Numbered from the stretch's first letter, positions 1 to 9,695 are shown. The stretch is 64,000 bases of DNA from Caulobacter sp. RHG1 (GCF_013181195.1 NZ_SMZP01000001.1:372001-436000), one strand, 5' to 3'. Translations and numbers: made by a program. The notes: generated by a model not told the origin, from the letters alone.

Positions 1-3000
1 GGGTCGCGTTCAGCGCGCCCATCTGCGTCGAGCTCATCGCCGACAGGGCCGAAGGCGTCAGGGCGGCGAGCTGAGTGCCCGCCAGAGCGCCGACCTGGGT
101 CGAGGTCAGTTCGCCGACATCGGTCGTCGACAGGGCGCCCATGTGCAGGGTCGTCAGGCCCTTCAGCTGGGTCGCGGTCAGGGCGCCGACCTGGGTGCTG
201 TTCAGAGCCCCGAACGCGGTGGTCGACAGCGAGCCCAGCTGGGTGGCGCTGAGGCCGCCGATCTGGGTGGTCGACAGCTGACCGGCCTGGGTCGTGGCCA
301 GAGCCTTGATCTGGGAGGCCGCCAGGGCCCCGACCTGCGTCGAGCTCAGGTCGCCGATGTCCGTGGTCGACAGACCCTGGACCTGGGTGATGGTCAAGGC
401 CGCGATCTGGGCGTTGGTCAGGGACGCGCTCTGGGTGCTGTTCAGCGCCGAGATGTTCGTCGCCGACAGGTTCTTGACCTGATCGACCGACAGGGCCGCC
501 ACCTGGGTCGCCGTGAGCTCGCCGATGTCGGTCGTGCTCAGGTTCTTCACGTGGTCGGCGGTCAGGCCCTTGATCTGGCTGGTCGTCAGCGCGCCCATCT
601 GGGTCGAGGTCAGCGCCGACAGGCCGGTGGTCGTCAGCGCGCCCACTTGCTGGGTCGTCAGCGCCGCAACCTGGGTCGAGGTCAGCTCACCGATGTCGGT
701 GGTGGTCAGACCCTTGACCTGCGAAGCGGTCAGACCCGCGATCTGGGTGGTGGCCAGGGCCGCCACCTGGGTGCTGTTCAGCGCCGAGAAGGCGGTTCCG
801 AGCGCGCCGACCTGGGTCGAAGCCAGGGCGCCGACCTGGGTGGTGGTCAGGGCGCCGATATTGGTGGTCGACAGATCCTTCAGCTGATCGGCCTTCAGGG
901 CCTTGATCTGCGCGCCGCTCAGCGCCTCGACCTGCGTGGTGCTCAGCTGGTTGAGGCTGGTCGTCGACAGCACGCCGACCTGCGACGCCGTGAGGCCGCC
1001 GATCTGGGTGGTCGTCAGGCCCTGGACCTGAGTGGCCACCAGGGTGCCGATCTGGATGTTCGACAGCGCGCCGACCTGGGTGGCGGTCAGTTCGCCGATG
1101 TCGGTGGTCGTCATACCCTTCAGCTGGGATGCGGTCAGCGACTGGATCTGGCTGTTGCTCAGCGCATTCACCTGGGTCGTCGACATCGCCGAGATGCCGG
1201 TCGCCGACAGGCTCTTCAGCTGCTCGGCGCTCAGGGCCGAGATCTGGGTCGTGGCCAGCTCACCGATGTCGGTGGTGGTCAGGCCCGCCAACTGCGAGGT
1301 GGTGACGCTCTTGATCTGGGTGGTGGTCAGCGCCGCCACCTGGGTCGAGGCCAGAGCCGAGAAGCCGGTCGCCGTCAGGGCGGCCAGCTGGCTGGGCGCC
1401 AGAGCCTGGATCTGGGTCGTTGTGAACTCGGTGACGTCGGTCGACGTCAGACCCTTCAGCTGGGCGATGGTGACGCCCTTGATCTGAGTGGTGCTCAGCG
1501 CCGCGACCTGAGTGCCGGTCAGGCCCGAGAAGCCGGTCGCCGTCATCGCACCCAGCTGGGTCGCCGCCAGGGCGGCGATCTGGGTGGTCGTGAACTCGCC
1601 CGCGTCAGTGGCCGACAGCGCGCCCATTTGCAGGGTGGTCAGGCCCTTCAGTTGCGTCGCGCTCAGCGCCTGGACCTGGGTGGTGTCGAAGGCGGCGAAC
1701 TTGGTCGTGCCCAGCGCGCCCAGCTGGCTGGAGCTGAGCCCCTTCATCTGGGTGGAGGTCAGTTCGTCGACGTTCAGCGCCGTGATCTGGCCGACCGACA
1801 GGGCGCCGATCTGGGTCTCCGACAGGTCGCCGACGTCGGTCGTGCTCAGGCCGGCGATCTGGGTGTTGGTCAGACCCTTGATCTGGGTGGCCGTCAGCGC
1901 CGCCGTCTGGGTGCTGGTCAGCGCCGAGATGTTCGTCGCCGACAGGTTCTTGATCTGGTCGGCCGACAGCGCGCCGACCTGCGTGGCCGACAGCTCACCG
2001 ATGTCGGTGGTCGACAGGCTCTTCATCACGTCGTTCGACAGACCCTTGATCTGGGTCGCGGTCAGACCGCCGACCTGGGTGCTGTTCAGCGCCGAGAAGT
2101 TGGTGGTCGACAGCGCGCCCAGCTGGGCGGTCGACAGCGCGCCGACCTGCGTGGAGGTCAGCTCGCCGATATCGGTGGTGGAGAGACCCTTTAGCTGCGA
2201 GGCGGTCACGCCTGCGATCTGGGTGGCGCTCAGCGCGCCGACCTGGGTGCTGGTCAGGGCCGAGAAGTTGGACGCGCCGAGGGCGGCGACCTGGGTCGTG
2301 GCCAGGGCGCTGACCTGGGTCGTCGCCAAGGCCGAGGCCTGGGTGGTGACGAGAGCGCCCATCTGGTTGGCGGTCAGGCCCTTCAGCTGGGTGGTGCTCA
2401 GCGCGCCCAGTTGCGTGCCGTTCAGCTGCGAGATGTTGCCGGTCGTGATCGCGCTGATCTGCGAGGCGCTGAGGCCGCCGATCTGCGTGGTCGACAGGTT
2501 CTGGACCTGGGTCGTGGCCAGGGCGCCGATCTGGGCGGCCGACAGAGCCCCCACCTGAGTGGCGGTCAGCTCACCGATGTCGGTGGTGCCCAACCCCTTC
2601 AGCTGGGAGGTGGTCAGGGCCTGAACCTGGGTGTTGGTCAGGGCGCCGACCTGGGTGGCGTTCAGGGCCGACAGGTTGGTGACCGTCAGGCTCTTCAGTT
2701 GGTCGGCTGTCAAGGCCGCGACCTGGGTCGTCGCCAGCTCGCCCATGTCGGTGGCGTTCAGGCTGCCCAGCTGGGCGTTGGTCAGGCTCCGGATCTGGGT
2801 CGTGCTCAACGCGCCCATCTGGGTGCTGTTCATGCCCGAAAAGGCCGTCGGCGTCAGGGCGTTCAGCTGCGCGGTCGAGAGCGCGCCGAGCTGGGTCGAC
2901 GACAGGTCGTTCAGGTCGGTGGCCGACAAGCCCTTCACCTGAGCGACCGACAGGCCCTTGATCTGCGAGGTCGTCAGAGCCGCGCTCTGGGTGGCGTTCA

Positions 3001-5590
3001 GGCCCGACAGCGCGGTGGGCGTCAGGGCGCTGACCTGGGTTGCGGCCAGGGCGCCGATCTGGGTGGCGGTCAGCTCGCCGACGTCGGTGGCCGACAGGCC
3101 CGACAGCTGGCTGGCGGTCAGACCCTTGACCTGGGTCGTGCTGAGCGAACCCACCTGCGTGCCGTCCAGGGCCGCGAAGTTGGTCGGCGACAGCGCGCCC
3201 ACCTGCGAGGCGCTCAGGCCCTGCAGCTGGGTGGTCGTCAGGGCCTTCAGGCCGGTCTGGTTCAGCGCGCCGATCTGGGCGTTCGACAGGGCGCCCAGCT
3301 GGGTCCCGGTCAGTTCCTGCACGTCGGTGGACGACAGGCCCGACAGCTGCGTGTTCGTCAGCCCCTTGACCTGGGTCGCCGTCAGAGCGCCGGTCTGGGT
3401 GGCGTTGAGCGCCGAGATGTTGGTGACCGACAGGTTCTTGATCTGGTCGGCCGTCAGGGCGCCGACCTGCGTCGTCGTCAGCTCACCCACGTCTGTGGTG
3501 CTGAGACCCTTGATCTGGTCGGCGGTCAGACCCCTGATCTGGCTGGTCGTCAGGGCGCCGGTCTGGGTCGAGGTCAGGGCCGAGACCTGGGTCGCGGCCA
3601 GCGCGCCCATCTGGGCCGGCGTCAGGGCCGAGACCTGGGTGGTGGTCAGCTCGCCCATGTCCGTCGCGGTCAGGGCCTTCAGCTGGTTGGCGGTCAGGCC
3701 CTTGATCTGGTCGGTCGACAGCGCGCCCACCTGGGTGCTGTTCAGGGCCGCGAAGTTGGTCGAGCCCATGCCGGCCAGCTGGCTGGCCGACAGCGCGCCG
3801 AGTTGGGTGGTGGCCAGATTGCCGACGCTGGTGGTGCTCAGACCGGCCAGTTGGCTGGTGCTCAGGCCCTTGACCTGGGTGGTCGTCAGAGCGCCGACCT
3901 GGGTCGAGTTCAGCTGGTTCAGGTTCGTCGACGACAGCGCCGCGACCTGGCTGGAGGTCAGGCCGCCGACCTGGGTCGTCGACAGCTGCTGAACCTGGGT
4001 CGTGACCAGCGCCGCGACCTGGGCCGTGGTCAGGCGGCCGACCTGGGTCTCGCTCAGTTCGCCGATATCGGTGGTCGACAGGCCCTTGATCTGGGTCGCC
4101 GTCAGCGCCGCCATCTGCGAGTTCGACAGCGCACCCATCTGGGTGCTGTTCAGGGCCGAGAGGTTGGTGACCGACAGGTTCTTGACCTGATCGGCCGTCA
4201 GGGCGCCGACCTGCGTCGTGCTCAGCTCGCCGATGTCGGTGGTCGACAGGCCCGACACCTGGGCGTTCGTCAGCCCCCGGATCTGGGTCGTCGTCAGGGC
4301 GCCGACCTGGGTGCTGGTCAGGGCCGAAACCTGGGTGCCCGCCAGGGCGGACATCTGGGCGGCCTGCAGACCGGCGACCTGGGTGGTGGTCAGCTCGCCC
4401 ATGTCCGTTGCGGACAGAGCCTTCAGCTGGTTGGCGGTCACACCCTTCATCTGGGTCGCGTCCAGCGCCCCGACCTGAGTGGTGTTCAGCGCCGAGAACG
4501 CCGTCGTGGTCATGGCGCTGATCTGGCTGGCGCTCAGGCCGCCGACCTGCGTCGCCGTCAGCTCGCCGACGTCCGTCGAGGACATGGCGGTGATCTGCGC
4601 ATTGGTCAGGCCCTTGACCTGGGTGGCGCTCAGGGCGCCGACCTGGGTGCTGTTCAGGGCCGTGAAGTTGGTCGTGCCGAGGGCCGCCAGCTGCGTCGTC
4701 GCCATCGCCGACACCTGGGTGGTGGCGAGGCCCGCGACCTGGGTCGTGCCCATGGCGCCGACCTGGGCGACGCTCAGAGCGCCGACCTGCGTGGTCGAGA
4801 GCTGAGCGACATCCGTGGAGGTCAGAGCCTTGATCTGGCTGGCCGTCACGCCCTTGATCTGGGTCGCGGTCAGGGCTTCGGTCTGGGTCTGGCTCAGGGC
4901 CGAGAAAGCTTCAGGCGTCAGGGCACCGATCTGGGCGGCCGAGAACACGCCGAGCTGGGCGGCGGAAAGCTCGCCAACGTCCGTCGTCGACAGGCCCTTC
5001 ACCTGGCTGGCGCTGAGACCCTTGATCTGGGTGTCGGTCAGGCCGCCCATCTGGGTGGCGTTGAGGGCCGAGAAGTTGGTGGCGCTGAGCGCGGCGAGAC
5101 GATCGCTGGCCAGGGCGCCGACCTGGGTCGCCGTGAACTCGCCCATGTCGGCGGCCGACAGGCCCTTCAGCTGGGACGCCGTGACGCCCTTGATCTGGGT
5201 GGCGCTGAGCGCTCCCACCTGGGTCCCGGTCAGGGCGGAGAAGTTGGTGGCCGACAGCACCGCGACCTGGGTGGCCGCAAGGGCCGACATGCGCGAGGTG
5301 TCGAGCGAAGCCAGCTGGGTCGAGGTAAGGGCCGAGACCTGCTGGGTGGAGAGCGTCGTAAGCTGGGTGACGTTGAAGCCCACCGAAGCGGCGAACTTCG
5401 GGATCTGGGTCGTGGTGAGCGCCTTGACCTGGGTTGTGCTGAGCGCCTCGACCTGGGTGTTGGCGAGCGCACCAATCCCCGTCGCGCTGAGGGCCGCGAC
5501 CTGCGCGCCGCTCAGCGACTGGATATCAGTCGTGCTGAGACCCTGAATGGCCGTGACCGTCAGGGCAGAAATCTGCGCGGTCGAAAGGCT
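1..5590. repeat. 24-bp tandem repeats in 168-bp higher-order units
   Basis: A 24-bp unit (on the plus strand typically gcgccgacctgggtcg plus 8 more bases) repeats almost without interruption. The D-containing variant unit (plus strand tcgccgatgtcggt) recurs mostly every 168 bp, for example near 351, 519 and 687 and near 1094, 1262 and 1428. Other gaps are 72, 240 or 408 bp, which are also multiples of 24. Every interval I measured keeps the reading frame. Confidence 0.93.
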
Positions 5591-5602
5591 CGAGATCGCC
5601 AT
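1..5602 (-). CDS. Giant octapeptide-repeat protein (partial, 3' end outside window)
   Basis: I do not recognise a named family and do not assign a function. The minus-strand frame starting with ATG at 5602 runs to the window edge, giving at least 1867 residues; I translated roughly the first 400 residues and the last 19 visible ones and found no stop. A possible SD (AGGA) lies about 9 nt before the ATG. Repeats begin within the first few residues, so there is no N-terminal signal peptide. The unit is 8 residues, roughly A/G-L-S/T-x-T-Q-V/I/M-x, as in ALTTTQVG. Seven units form a 56-residue super-repeat in which one unit carries Asp instead of Gln (LSTTDVGEL) and another carries Asn/Phe (TNFSALN). 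The T-x-x-Q pattern resembles a helix-capping box, so short repeated helical turns or a solenoid are possible. Export by a C-terminal signal beyond the window is speculation. Large surface or secreted repeat protein is the most likely class. Confidence 0.85.
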   Translation of the reverse strand, partial: MAISSLSTAQISALTVTAIQGLSTTDIQSLSGAQVAALSATGIGALANTQVEALSTTQVKALTTTQIPKFAASVGFNVTQLTTLSTQQVSALTSTQLASLDTSRMSALAATQVAVLSATNFSALTGTQVGALSATQIKGVTASQLKGLSAADMGEFTATQVGALASDRLAALSATNFSALNATQMGGLTDTQIKGLSASQVKGLSTTDVGELSAAQLGVFSAAQIGALTPEAFSALSQTQTEALTATQIKGVTASQIKALTSTDVAQLSTTQVGALSVAQVGAMGTTQVAGLATTQVSAMATTQLAALGTTNFTALNSTQVGALSATQVKGLTNAQITAMSSTDVGELTATQVGGLSASQISAMTTTAFSALNTTQVGALDATQMKGVTANQLKALSATDMGELTTTQVAGLQAAQMSALAGTQVSALTSTQVGALTTTQIRGLTNAQVSGLSTTDIGELSTTQVGALTADQVKNLSVTNLSALNSTQMGALSNSQMAALTATQIKGLSTTDIGELSETQVGRLTTAQVAALVTTQVQQLSTTQVGGLTSSQVAALSSTNLNQLNSTQVGALTTTQVKGLSTSQLAGLSTTSVGNLATTQLGALSASQLAGMGSTNFAALNSTQVGALSTDQIKGLTANQLKALTATDMGELTTTQVSALTPAQMGALAATQVSALTSTQTGALTTSQIRGLTADQIKGLSTTDVGELTTTQVGALTADQIKNLSVTNISALNATQTGALTATQVKGLTNTQLSGLSSTDVQELTGTQLGALSNAQIGALNQTGLKALTTTQLQGLSASQVGALSPTNFAALDGTQVGSLSTTQVKGLTASQLSGLSATDVGELTATQIGALAATQVSALTPTALSGLNATQSAALTTSQIKGLSVAQVKGLSATDLNDLSSTQLGALSTAQLNALTPTAFSGMNSTQMGALSTTQIRSLTNAQLGSLNATDMGELATTQVAALTADQLKSLTVTNLSALNATQVGALTNTQVQALTTSQLKGLGTTDIGELTATQVGALSAAQIGALATTQVQNLSTTQIGGLSASQISAITTGNISQLNGTQLGALSTTQLKGLTANQMGALVTTQASALATTQVSALATTQVAALGASNFSALTSTQVGALSATQIAGVTASQLKGLSTTDIGELTSTQVGALSTAQLGALSTTNFSALNSTQVGGLTATQIKGLSNDVMKSLSTTDIGELSATQVGALSADQIKNLSATNISALTSTQTAALTATQIKGLTNTQIAGLSTTDVGDLSETQIGALSVGQITALNVDELTSTQMKGLSSSQLGALGTTKFAAFDTTQVQALSATQLKGLTTLQMGALSATDAGEFTTTQIAALAATQLGAMTATGFSGLTGTQVAALSTTQIKGVTIAQLKGLTSTDVTEFTTTQIQALAPSQLAALTATGFSALASTQVAALTTTQIKSVTTSQLAGLTTTDIGELATTQISALSAEQLKSLSATGISAMSTTQVNALSNSQIQSLTASQLKGMTTTDIGELTATQVGALSNIQIGTLVATQVQGLTTTQIGGLTASQVGVLSTTSLNQLSTTQVEALSGAQIKALKADQLKDLSTTNIGALTTTQVGALASTQVGALGTAFSALNSTQVAALATTQIAGLTASQVKGLTTTDIGELTSTQVAALTTQQVGALTTTGLSALTSTQMGALTTSQIKGLTADHVKNLSTTDIGELTATQVAALSVDQVKNLSATNISALNSTQSASLTNAQIAALTITQVQGLSTTDIGDLSSTQVGALAASQIKALATTQAGQLSTTQIGGLSATQLGSLSTTAFGALNSTQVGALTATQLKGLTTLHMGALSTTDVGELTSTQVGALAGTQLAALTPSALSAMSSTQMGALNAT

Positions 5603-5969
5603 TACATCCATCCTGCTTTTGGGCGCGCCCTTACACGTACCCGAGCATCGGAGACGCCCCCCAAACGCAGGCTCCCCAACTACGCCAAACTATGGCCCGA
5701 TTCCGGTAACCGTATTTCCTTTCCAACTCCTTTCAACATGCCATACCGCCGCAGATAAACCATACGCCGACACACACCCTTAAGGTGAAACCCGAATTAG
5801 GGATCATGGCGCAATCCCTTTGATTGTAAGGCTTAGAGGCGCGTGCGACGGCGCGTCGCATGCCGCCCTCGAATGGTCTGACGACTTACCCAAAGCCTAA
5901 CAACGGCCCGATACGCACAGCCTTATCCACAGGCCGAGCCACCTCGGCGTCAACACACCCGATTCGGGT
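5603..5969. promoter_or_regulatory. 367-bp intergenic region upstream of the repeat protein
   Basis: This stretch lies between the start of the giant repeat gene and the 3' end of the beta-glucosidase gene. It must hold the promoter of the repeat gene on the minus strand, but I could not identify convincing -35/-10 elements. It is clearly less GC-rich than the flanking genes and contains a perfect DnaA box at 5923-5931. No convincing coding sequence was seen in it. Confidence 0.5.
5923..5931 (+). promoter_or_regulatory. Perfect DnaA-box sequence
   Basis: The nonamer TTATCCACA matches the canonical DnaA box exactly. It is a single copy in an intergenic region, with no cluster of boxes around it, so it is a possible DnaA-dependent regulatory site and not an origin. 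A chance occurrence cannot be excluded. Confidence 0.4.
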
Positions 5970-8288
5970 TCAGGGTCGGCTACTCGCCATAAGCTCGAAA
6001 CTGGCGCTCAGGCCGTCGACCGCCGAATTGGCGATCCACAGATCGAACATGCCCGGCTCCGCCAGCCAGCGGTCGCCGTCGCCCACGAACATCAGGTTCT
6101 CGCGCTTCAGCTCGAAACGCACCTCGCGCTCGGCGCCGGGGGCCAGCGACACGCGGTGGAAGCCTTTCAGCTCACGCACCGGCCGGGTGCGGCTGGCCAC
6201 GCGGTCACGGATGTAGAGCTGCACGACGTGGTCGCCATGGACCGTCCCCTCGTTGCGCACCTTGGCGGTGATCCGCAGCGCCTCGTTCCAGCCCAGCTTG
6301 TCGGTCGACAGCTTCACATCCGAAACCGAGAAACGCGTGTAGCTGAGGCCAAAGCCGAACGGATACAGCGCCTCGTTGCGGATTGAGCGCCAGCGGGCCT
6401 TGTACTCCTGGGCGTTGGGATCGGTCGACGCCGGGCGACCCGTGGTGCGGCTGTTATAGAAGAACGGCTCCTGACCGCTCTCGATCGGGAAGCTGATGGG
6501 CAGGCGGCCAGACGGATTGACGACGCCGAACAGCACGTCGGCGACGGCGTTGCCCATCTCGCTGCCCAGGAACCAGGTGGCCAGGATCGCAGGGGCGTCG
6601 CGGACAACCCCTTCCAGAGCGATGGCGCGGCCGTGGCGCAGCAGGACGACGACCGGCTTGCCGGTCGCGGCGATCGCCTCGGCCAGGCGCTGCTGCACAG
6701 GCGGGATGCGGATGTCGGTGCGCGACTTGGCCTCGCCGGTCATGTCCTGGCTCTCGCCCACGGCCAGCAGGACGATGTCGGCGGCCTGCGCGGCCGCCAC
6801 GGCGCGCTCGAAGCCGCCGGCGATGGTGGTCTCGACCTCGCAGCCGTGCTCGACGATCAGGCTGGCCGGATCAGCCAGCTGGGCGCGGACGCCCGTCGCC
6901 AGGTCGACATTGAGATTGCGGTCGGCGAAGAACCCGCCCCAGGCGCCCAGCACGTTGTCGCGGTCGTCGGCGAACGGACCGATCAGGGCCAGGCGCTTTC
7001 CGGCCTTGGGCAGCGGCAACAGATTGCGCTCGTTCTTCAGCAGCACGATCGAGCGGGCGCCAGACTCGCGGCTCAGGGCGCGCAGGGCCGGGGTTGCGGT
7101 GCGGATCGCCTCGGCCTTGGGGTCCAGCGAGCGATAGGGATCGTCGAAGAGGCCGATCGCCTCCTTCAGCGCCAGCACCCGGCGCACCGAGGCGTCGACC
7201 ACCGCCATCGGCACCGCGCCCGAGGTCACCAGCTCGGGCAGGTAGCGGATGTAGAGGCCGCTCTGCATGCTGACGTCCAGTCCGGCCAGGATGGACAGGC
7301 GCGCGGCGTCGCGGTCGTCGGCGGCAAAGCCGTGGGCCACCAGCTCCTGGTCGGACGTGTAGTCGGAGATGACCACGCCCTTGAAGCCCCACTCCTCGCG
7401 CAGGATGCCGGTCAGCAGAGGCTTGTTGGCCGTGGCCGGAACGCCGTTGATGTCGTTGAAGGCCGTCATCACCGTCAGGGCGCCGGCGTCGAACGAGGCC
7501 TGGAAAGGCGGCAGGTGCACCTCGCGCAGGGTCGCCTCGGAGAGCTCGACCGAATTGTACTCCATGCCGGCCGCCACCGCGCCGTAGGCGGCGAAGTGCT
7601 TGGGCGTGGCCAGCATGCTGTCGTCGGCCTTCAGGTCCCGCCCCTGGAAGCCGCGCACCCGGGCGGCGGCCATGACCTCGCCCAGGAACGTGTCCTCCCC
7701 CGCCCCTTCGGCGACGCGGCCCCAGCGCTGGTCGCGGGCGACGTCGACCATCGGCGCGAAGGTCCAGTGCAGGCCCGAGGCGGTGGCCTCGCTGGCGGCG
7801 GCGCGGGCCGTGCGCTCGGCCAGGTGCGGGTCGAAGCTGGCGGACTCGCCCAGCGGGATCGGGAACACGGTGCGGAAGCCGTGCACCACGTCGGCGGCGA
7901 ACAGCAGCGGGATCTTCAGGCGCGAGCCTTCGACCGCAGCCTTCTGGGTTTCAAAAGCGGCCTGGGCGCCGACGCCGTTGAACAGGATGCCGACCCGGCC
8001 AGCCTTGACCTCGGCGATCACGGTCTCGGCGTTGCGGACATTGACCACCGGGTTCATGTCGGCGATCGGCGGCCGAACCATGTCGGCGAAGCACGACAGC
8101 TGGCCGGCCTTTTCCTCGAGGGTCATCTGGGCCAGCAGGCGCTCGACCCGATCCGAGGCGCCCCCCGAAGTGAGATTGGCGAAGGCGCGCGGGGCGGTCA
8201 CGGCCAGGCCCGTCAGGGCGGCGGCGCCAGACAGGAAGGCCCGACGGCTCGCTCCGGAAGGAGCGCCGTTCGACGTCTTCAGACCCAT
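5970..8288 (-). CDS. bglX: Family 3 glycoside hydrolase (beta-glucosidase), Tat-exported
   Basis: This 772-residue protein is a periplasmic beta-glucosidase of the BglX type, about the usual length, and would release glucose from beta-glucosides. The N-terminus carries a twin-arginine signal (SRRAFL at residues 14-19, then a hydrophobic stretch and a cleavable AFA), which predicts Tat export. The catalytic nucleophile is Asp309 in the VISDY motif. The C-terminal half has the GH3 alpha/beta sandwich (ALIGPFADDRDNVLGAW) and a fibronectin-III-like end. The ATG at 8288 has GGGGG just upstream. It is last in a minus-strand row of sugar and carboxylate transport genes, 69 nt after the symporter gene, so it is probably co-transcribed with that gene. 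Confidence 0.92.
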   Translation of the reverse strand: MGLKTSNGAPSGASRRAFLSGAAALTGLAVTAPRAFANLTSGGASDRVERLLAQMTLEEKAGQLSCFADMVRPPIADMNPVVNVRNAETVIAEVKAGRVGILFNGVGAQAAFETQKAAVEGSRLKIPLLFAADVVHGFRTVFPIPLGESASFDPHLAERTARAAASEATASGLHWTFAPMVDVARDQRWGRVAEGAGEDTFLGEVMAAARVRGFQGRDLKADDSMLATPKHFAAYGAVAAGMEYNSVELSEATLREVHLPPFQASFDAGALTVMTAFNDINGVPATANKPLLTGILREEWGFKGVVISDYTSDQELVAHGFAADDRDAARLSILAGLDVSMQSGLYIRYLPELVTSGAVPMAVVDASVRRVLALKEAIGLFDDPYRSLDPKAEAIRTATPALRALSRESGARSIVLLKNERNLLPLPKAGKRLALIGPFADDRDNVLGAWGGFFADRNLNVDLATGVRAQLADPASLIVEHGCEVETTIAGGFERAVAAAQAADIVLLAVGESQDMTGEAKSRTDIRIPPVQQRLAEAIAATGKPVVVLLRHGRAIALEGVVRDAPAILATWFLGSEMGNAVADVLFGVVNPSGRLPISFPIESGQEPFFYNSRTTGRPASTDPNAQEYKARWRSIRNEALYPFGFGLSYTRFSVSDVKLSTDKLGWNEALRITAKVRNEGTVHGDHVVQLYIRDRVASRTRPVRELKGFHRVSLAPGAEREVRFELKRENLMFVGDGDRWLAEPGMFDLWIANSAVDGLSASFELMASSRP

Positions 8289-8357
8289 GGAAATCCCCCG
8301 GACGCTTACGAGGCGCGCAAACTCGCCGCTAAAGCGTCGGGAAGCAACCGCACTCGC

Positions 8358-9695
8358 CTATTCCGCGGCGTGCAGGGCGGCTTCAACCGGCACCCGGCCG
8401 GCGTTGTAGACGTCCAGGTCCAGGATGCCTTCGCGCTTGGCCACGATGGTCGGGACCAGGGCCTGGCCGGCGACGTTCACGGCGGTGCGGCCCATGTCCA
8501 GGATCGGGTCGATGGCCAAGAGCAGACCCACGCCTTCCAGAGGCAGGCCCAGGGTCGACAGGGTCAGGGTCAGCATGACCACCGCGCCCGTCAGGCCCGC
8601 CGTCGCCGCCGAGCCGATCACCGACACGAAGACGATCAGGAAGTAGTCGGACCACGCCAGATGCACGCCGAAGAACTGGGCCACGAAGATCGCGGCGATG
8701 GCCGGATAGATCGCCGCGCAGCCGTCCATCTTGGTGGTCGCGCCCAGCGGCACGGCGAAGGCGGCGTAAGCGCGCGGCACGCCCAGGCTGCTCTCGGTCA
8801 CGGCCTCGGTCACCGGCAGAGTGCCGATCGACGAGCGCGAGACGAAGGCCAGCTGGATCGCGGGCCAGGCGCCCTGGAAGAAGCGGATGGGGTTGAGGCC
8901 GTTCAGCGCCAGGATCGTCGGGTAGACGACCAGCAGCACCAGAGCCAGGCCGACATAGATCGCGCCGGTGAACGCGCCCAGCTGGCCGAGCGTGGTCCAG
9001 CCGTATTGCGCCACGGCGTTGCCGAACAGGCCGATGGTGCCGATCGGGGTCAGGCGGATCACCCACCACAGCACCTTGCGCACGATCGCCAGGGCCGAGG
9101 CGTTGAACTTCAGGAAGGCCTCGCCCGCCTCGCCGACCTTCAGGGCCGCGACGCCGGTGACCAGCGAGATCACCACGATCTGCAGCACGTTGAACGAAAG
9201 CGAGGTCGAGGCCCCGCCGTCCGTCACCTTGGTCGAGGCGGCGATGCCCAGGATATTCAGCGGCACCAGGCTGGTCAGGAAGTCGAGCCACGATCCGCGG
9301 GTCTTGGGGGCCACGGCAGCGGCGGCCTCGACCGTGGTGTGCAGGCCCGGCTGCAGGATCAACCCGAGGGCGATGCCGATGACCACGGCGATCAGGGCGG
9401 TGACGGCGAACCAGAAGAGCGTGCGCCAGACGAGGCGCGCGGCGTTCTGAAGCTGGGCGATGTTGGCGATGCTGGCGACGATGGCCGTGAACACCAGCGG
9501 CGGCACCAGGACGCGAAGCAGCTGGATGAAGATCACGCCGATCTGGTGCAGCGTCTCGGCCAGGGCGTAACCCGCCTGCCCTTCGGCCGGCCCGAGGTTG
9601 CGCGCGACCAGACCCAGGGCCAGGCCCAGGACCATGGCGGCCAGGACCTGAATCCCGAACCCACTGATGAAGCGGCTGCTCTTCTGCGCGGCCAT
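8358..9695 (-). CDS. Dicarboxylate/amino acid:cation symporter (DAACS family)
   Basis: This 445-residue integral membrane protein belongs to the SDF/GltP-DctA family, which imports glutamate, aspartate or C4-dicarboxylates with protons or sodium. Family hallmarks are the serine-rich re-entrant loop region (SRSSIGTLPVTEAV), the ATTKMDGCAAIYP segment (NMDGT-like) and the C-terminal LLAIDPILDMGRTAVNVAGQ motif. Many hydrophobic helices are visible along its length. The ATG at 9695 is preceded by AAAGGGG. The NMDGT motif reads KMDGC here, so substrate preference should not be assumed. It lies downstream of a strong terminator that ends the sugar permease gene, so it probably has its own promoter in 9696-9815. 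Confidence 0.9.
   Translation of the reverse strand: MAAQKSSRFISGFGIQVLAAMVLGLALGLVARNLGPAEGQAGYALAETLHQIGVIFIQLLRVLVPPLVFTAIVASIANIAQLQNAARLVWRTLFWFAVTALIAVVIGIALGLILQPGLHTTVEAAAAVAPKTRGSWLDFLTSLVPLNILGIAASTKVTDGGASTSLSFNVLQIVVISLVTGVAALKVGEAGEAFLKFNASALAIVRKVLWWVIRLTPIGTIGLFGNAVAQYGWTTLGQLGAFTGAIYVGLALVLLVVYPTILALNGLNPIRFFQGAWPAIQLAFVSRSSIGTLPVTEAVTESSLGVPRAYAAFAVPLGATTKMDGCAAIYPAIAAIFVAQFFGVHLAWSDYFLIVFVSVIGSAATAGLTGAVVMLTLTLSTLGLPLEGVGLLLAIDPILDMGRTAVNVAGQALVPTIVAKREGILDLDVYNAGRVPVEAALHAAE

Noticed and set aside
1..5590. CRISPR array
   Set aside because: The repeats are 24 bp, contiguous, in frame and coding, without unique spacers between identical repeats.
143..5758. Long plus-strand open frames (683 and 1115 codons) across the repeat region
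   Set aside because: They are antisense to the repeat gene. Because the DNA period is 24 bp (a multiple of 3), several frames lack stops by repetition, and their translations (GGRQGADLG-like) are low-complexity Arg/Gln/Gly shadows without start signals.
5923..5931. Replication origin
   Set aside because: There is only one DnaA box, no AT-rich unwinding element and none of the typical origin neighbours (hemE, dnaA, parAB) in the window.
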